DNA of 64,000 nucleotides from Streptomyces rhizosphaerihabitans. GTDB taxonomy: Bacteria > Actinomycetota > Actinomycetes > Streptomycetales > Streptomycetaceae. Position 1 is the first letter of the stretch. The number at the start of each line of letters is the position of its first letter. The stretch covers positions 93,206 through 157,205 of the forward strand of contig NZ_JAODTZ010000020.1 in NCBI RefSeq assembly GCF_025399795.1, given 5' to 3'. The notes under the pieces were generated by a model. The model was not told the DNA's origin. It did not search any database and worked only from the letters and a program-made list of their open reading frames with translations. Shown one piece after another: positions 60,793 to 64,000 of this stretch. Made by a program: the position numbers and the translations under genes.

Positions 60793-60893
60793 CCGTCCGG
60801 TCGGCAACACGTGAGGGCGGCAGTGACGTCCCCCTGCCGCCCTCATGGCGATCACCTTCGGCCCAGCACTGTCCTAGGCGCCCCTAGGTGTCC

Positions 60894-62231
60894 CTAGGTG
60901 CGCGATGTCAGCCTCTGCCCCGTCAGGAAGGTCTCCCGGTGCCCCATGCACCGCATGCTCTGCCGGTACGCCCACACCGCACGCTCGTCCTCGCCGCAGA
61001 GCTTCAGAATCTCGGCGAGCTCGGCCCAGGCGAACGCCGCTTGGCGGTTGGCCTCCGACGCCTCCAGCATCAGGGCACCCCGCTCATAGGCGTCCTGGGC
61101 GGACTTCTTCTCCCCGCGGGCCAGGCGGGCCGCAGCCAGCACCAGATGGTTGCGGGCGCTCTGCAGACGATGGTCGGGACCCAGCAGCTCCAGTGCGTGT
61201 TCGGCGTGATCGATGGCGGCCGCCCCGTTCCCGAGACGCAACTCGGCCTGGGCCAGGGCCGAAAGGCAGTACGCGACGTCCACGCTGCTGCCGACGTCGC
61301 GCAGGCTCGTGAGGCTCTGGCTGAGGACGTCGCGGGCCACCTCCGGCTGTGCCGTCTCCGACTGCAGAAGCACCATGGCGTAGGCGTTGCGCAACCGCGC
61401 CAGGGCTCGCTGGTCGTCGCCCTCCGCGTAGATGGCCAGCGCCTTCTCGATCAGCGTCAGCGCGTCCGCGGTGTTGCCGTTGCGGTGCATGACCACGCTG
61501 GCGTTCCAGTACGCGGCACCCAGCGCGCGGGAGTCCGTGATCGTGCCCGCCTGCTCGATCGCCTTGGTGGCCAGGTACGACGCGCGGTGCATGTCGCCGC
61601 GCTCCATGTACACACCCACCAGGGTGGACAGCAGCTCGACTCCGATGACCGTCGGCCCGAGCTGGAGCTTCTCCAGCTCCGCGAGGGTGGCCTCGGCCAC
61701 CTCGATGGCATGGGAGAGGTCGCCCAGTTCCCGGTAGCACCGGCACAACGCGATCACGGTGGTGAGCCGGGGCACCAGGTCGGGACGCTCCAGGGACGCG
61801 GAATGCAGTGCCTCGAGGCGGGCGACCGCCTCCTCGAGGCGGCCTCCGTGCTCCAGGGAGCGGGCCATTCCGTGCTCCGCCTTGTACCAGACCTCGGGCT
61901 GGGCGGAGACCGTCACCTTTTCCTGGACGGTGCGGTACGCCTCGAACGCCGCGTTCGGGTCCCCGTTGTTCAGGGCCATCTCGGCGTAGTTCAGTTCCAC
62001 TTCGAGCTCATTGACCGGGATCTCCGCGGGAGCGCCCGTCAGGTCGGACAGGTCGCAGTCCAACCGCCGGGCCAGCTGTGCGAGCACCTCCGTCGACGGC
62101 GTCCGCTTGCCGGCTTCCAGCAGCGAGATGTAACTCGCGGACAGATCGCCGCCCGCAAGATCGGCCTGGGACATTCCGGCGGATCGGCGCAGGCGTCGGA
62201 TACGCGTACCGACTTCACCCGACATCTTCAC
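60894..62231 (-). CDS. XRE-family regulator with TPR domain (RRNPP-like)
   Basis: A 445-residue regulator. Residues 6-58 are a helix-turn-helix (IRRLRRSAGMSQADLAGGDL then SASYISLLEAGKRTPS). The rest is a long TPR superhelix, with repeats such as AAFEAYRTVQEKV and AYWNASVVMHRNGNTADALT. The layout matches peptide-sensing RRNPP regulators (Rap/PlcR/AimR type) and the TPR regulators of Streptomyces natural-product clusters. TGAGTCA lies about 35 bases upstream of its start. It converges with the secreted peptide gene and is the only pathway-type regulator in the right flank. Confidence 0.82.
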   Translation of the reverse strand: MKMSGEVGTRIRRLRRSAGMSQADLAGGDLSASYISLLEAGKRTPSTEVLAQLARRLDCDLSDLTGAPAEIPVNELEVELNYAEMALNNGDPNAAFEAYRTVQEKVTVSAQPEVWYKAEHGMARSLEHGGRLEEAVARLEALHSASLERPDLVPRLTTVIALCRCYRELGDLSHAIEVAEATLAELEKLQLGPTVIGVELLSTLVGVYMERGDMHRASYLATKAIEQAGTITDSRALGAAYWNASVVMHRNGNTADALTLIEKALAIYAEGDDQRALARLRNAYAMVLLQSETAQPEVARDVLSQSLTSLRDVGSSVDVAYCLSALAQAELRLGNGAAAIDHAEHALELLGPDHRLQSARNHLVLAAARLARGEKKSAQDAYERGALMLEASEANRQAAFAWAELAEILKLCGEDERAVWAYRQSMRCMGHRETFLTGQRLTSRT

Positions 62232-62692
62232 ACCTGCTCCTCGGCCGACTTGACGGGCATTACCAATGAGTCAAGTTTAGCCCAAACGATTGCCCAGCGG
62301 TGAACCGTGTTCGTAAGTCATGCATCCGCCGAACGGCCATTCCTCCCGTACCCGCAACTGCCACCGAGGCCATCACCGCAGCTGGACACGCTCGTCGAGG
62401 ACGCCATCAGGCTCATGGGAGCGGTACCCCTCGCCGGGTTTCGATTCCGCTTTCGGCACTTTTGGTGCGAGCGGGGACGGGTTATTGACCGTAGTCACTC
62501 CAGCTGTCAACCATCGAGCACTCGAAAAGGCATGAATGACCGTTTCCGGGCCTCGGTTCTGATCCGAGAGGCCCGAGCACGTCCTTAGCTCTCTCGGTGT
62601 CGCCATCACGCCGAACGGGGTCGGCCACGACCCCCGTGAGGCACACCCGGCCACCACGCAACACGCCAGATCACACCGACCAGGGGAGTCCC
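62232..62692. other. Intergenic region upstream of the XRE-TPR gene
   Basis: About 460 bases without a supported gene. It contains TGAGTCA at 62267 and an imperfect hairpin near 62547-62575 (CGGGCCTCGG pairing with CCGAGAGGCCCG). Confidence 0.45.
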
Positions 62693-63106
62693 GTGCGTAC
62701 CTCACCGAACCCCACACCTCTGCGCCGCGGCAGCCTCCGGATGCCCGGGAACGATCAGCGGCCCGTCCCCCTGCGGCCGAGCCTCGAGGACCGGCTCGCC
62801 GCCGTCATGCCGCTGGACGAACGTCAGCGGAAACTCGTCGCGTTGCTGCTCGCGGGGCACACGGACGCGAGTGCCGCCGGCAGGCTCGGCGTCAGTCCAC
62901 GGACGGTGACGAACATCCTGCGCTCGCTCATGGACAGGCTCGGCGTAGACAACCGTTTCCAGCTGGGGGTGGCCCTCGGCAGTCGCATGCGCACCCCCGA
63001 CCGGCCGAACCGCCCGCCCCGCGGGAACTCCTTACGAGGCGAAGCGGCGGCCGGGGAATTGGGCGTCCGGGCGTCGCCGACCCTGCACCGTGGCGCCGAC
63101 GCATAG
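62693..63106 (+). CDS. LuxR-type HTH protein without sensor domain
   Basis: A 137-residue protein with only a LuxR/GerE DNA-binding domain: LDERQRKLVALLLAGHTDAS and AAGRLGVSPRTVTNILRSLM. No receiver or ligand domain is visible, and the tail is Arg/Pro-rich. AGGGGAG precedes the GTG at 62693. It may be a solo activator related to the TPR regulator next door or a fragment of a larger regulator. Confidence 0.75.
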   Translation: MRTSPNPTPLRRGSLRMPGNDQRPVPLRPSLEDRLAAVMPLDERQRKLVALLLAGHTDASAAGRLGVSPRTVTNILRSLMDRLGVDNRFQLGVALGSRMRTPDRPNRPPRGNSLRGEAAAGELGVRASPTLHRGADA

Positions 63107-63275
63107 ACGTTTCACGGCGCCGATCGGTTCGCAGGCCATGACACTGTGACGCCGTGGTGGCGTTGGGCAAGGAACCGGTCTCGGCGACTCGGCCTCCTGC
63201 AGTAACCCGCCGGGCGGGCCTCGACGGTCGTCGTGCGACTGCGCCCAGGAAGGCCCCCAATGAGGAGGCTGAAGG

Positions 63276-63818
63276 TCAGGGGCGGTTCAGACCCCACGTC
63301 TGCAGGGCGTAGGGCCGCCCCTTCTCCTCACCTGTGATCAGCGGCACGTCGAGCGGTCCGAATCCCGCCTTGGTGGCCACGGCGACGCTGGCGGCGTTCT
63401 CGGCCTCCAGCTCCAGGATCACCTGGCCCGCGCCCAACTGCTCGAAGGCGTACGCGGCCATCACCCGTACCGCCCGCGCCGCGAGCCCCTGGCCGCGGTG
63501 CGCCGGACCGACCGCGTAGCCGAGCTCCGTGCCCTCGGGGGCGCGCCGCAGCATGACCTCCCCGAGCGGTGCGCCGCCGTCGACAGTGATGGCGAGGAGG
63601 ACGGCCGTGCCCTGCGCCCGCAGCTGACGGTCCCGGTCCAGGCGTGTGCGGGCGGCCGCTTCGTCGAACGGGGAGACGAGCGGAGTCCAGTACGCGATGT
63701 CGGGGTGGTCGAACAGCTCCGGCATCACTGTCAGGTCCGCCTCCGTCCAGTCACGGAGGACGAGCCCCTCCCCCGAGAGCTCGATCCGCTCGGGAAAGGG
63801 CGACATGGTGCTGTTCAT
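63276..63818 (-). CDS. GNAT-family N-acetyltransferase (RimJ-type)
   Basis: A 180-residue acetyltransferase of the RimJ/RimL-like group. GEGLVLRDWTEADLTVMPEL starts the domain, and ELGYAVGPAHRGQGLAARAV is the acetyl-CoA loop, which is intact. ENAASVAVATKAGF is the typical end. The ATG at 63818 has GAGAGG upstream. The substrate is unknown; relatives acetylate protein N-termini or small amines. Confidence 0.85.
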   Translation of the reverse strand: MNSTMSPFPERIELSGEGLVLRDWTEADLTVMPELFDHPDIAYWTPLVSPFDEAAARTRLDRDRQLRAQGTAVLLAITVDGGAPLGEVMLRRAPEGTELGYAVGPAHRGQGLAARAVRVMAAYAFEQLGAGQVILELEAENAASVAVATKAGFGPLDVPLITGEEKGRPYALQTWGLNRP

Positions 63819-63949
63819 GGTGCGGAACCTCTCTGGCCTGTTCAGGACGAGGCAGGATAACCGGGGGCAGGCAAAGGAGCCCATCCGCGTCTTCCCGGCG
63901 AGGCTCACTCCCCCGGCCCGGGTGGCCCGCCGGCTCCACCGACGGCTTC

Positions 63950-63989
63950 GGCCGCGGTAGAGGCGGAGATCTCCGCCTCTACCGCGGCC
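63950..63989. repeat. Perfect 40-bp palindrome
   Basis: Arms of 20 bases (starting GGCCGCGGTAGAGGCGG) meet at an uninterrupted centre AGATCT, with no spacer. As RNA this would form a long hairpin with only a minimal loop. It may be a bidirectional terminator near the window edge. Confidence 0.8.
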
Positions 63990-64000
63990 TCGCTCTCCGC

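Overview
The window is high-GC (about 70%) DNA with strong third-codon GC bias, GTG/TTG starts, dense TetR, MFS and small membrane-protein content, and actinomycete-specific families (DUF6230, DUF6114, DUF5994). It reads as a Streptomyces or close relative, from an accessory part of the chromosome. No rRNA, tRNA or CRISPR array was seen.

1-8 kb: a VOC protein, a VWA protein, a 2H phosphoesterase, a large secreted GH31 glycosidase, and two MpaB/DUF2236 oxygenase-like genes (one frameshifted). 8-20.5 kb: a DUF6230-DUF6114-MpaB operon that runs into a decaying catabolic locus (aldehyde dehydrogenase and acyl-CoA dehydrogenase both broken, FadD-type ligase intact, two TetR regulators), then a methyltransferase and a TetR-controlled MFS exporter. 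20.5-29 kb: sparse, small and hypothetical genes. It includes gutted remnants of a tyrosine integrase and an FAD monooxygenase beside a possible insertion-sequence end, CsbD, tiny hydrophobic proteins and two DUF5994 paralogues. 29.7-32.9 kb: a translationally coupled pair of secreted alpha/beta hydrolases.

33-60 kb is the main interest: a candidate biosynthetic cluster for a ribosomally made, heavily modified peptide (RiPP) that fits no class I recognise. It has two very short peptide genes (20 aa at 35456 and 51 aa at 42639). Each is followed by a strong hairpin and preceded at a similar distance by the same 14-bp element, TGCGGATNNCGGAA. Around them lie an M16 zinc peptidase, a GNAT-like protein, a three-gene ABC exporter, a JmjC/cupin oxygenase and an NTP_transf_5 nucleotidyltransferase. 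There is also a long, mostly overlapping operon: nucleotide-sugar dehydrogenase, UGM/amine-oxidase-like flavoprotein, thymidylate-kinase-like enzyme, GT2 glycosyltransferase, stand-alone AICAR-transformylase (half of PurH), two aminoglycoside-phosphotransferase-fold kinases, NAD-epimerase, radical SAM maturase with a second cluster motif, an HExxH-type peptide hydroxylase beside its apparent degenerate paralogue, methyltransferase, MBL-Rieske fusion, an Fe/2OG enzyme carrying a halogenase-type HxG motif, and an aldo-keto reductase. A truncated alanyl-tRNA-synthetase-like gene lies just past the operon terminator.

A plausible reading is that the 51-aa peptide is matured by the radical SAM and HExxH enzymes, tailored by oxidation, possible halogenation, methylation, glycosylation, phosphorylation and formylation, cut by the M16 peptidase and exported by the ABC system. 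This is inference from gene content; the product is unknown. The right flank has an XRE-TPR (RRNPP-like) regulator with a nearby small secreted peptide gene and a shared TGAGTCA element, then a LuxR-type protein, a GNAT and a perfect 40-bp palindrome.
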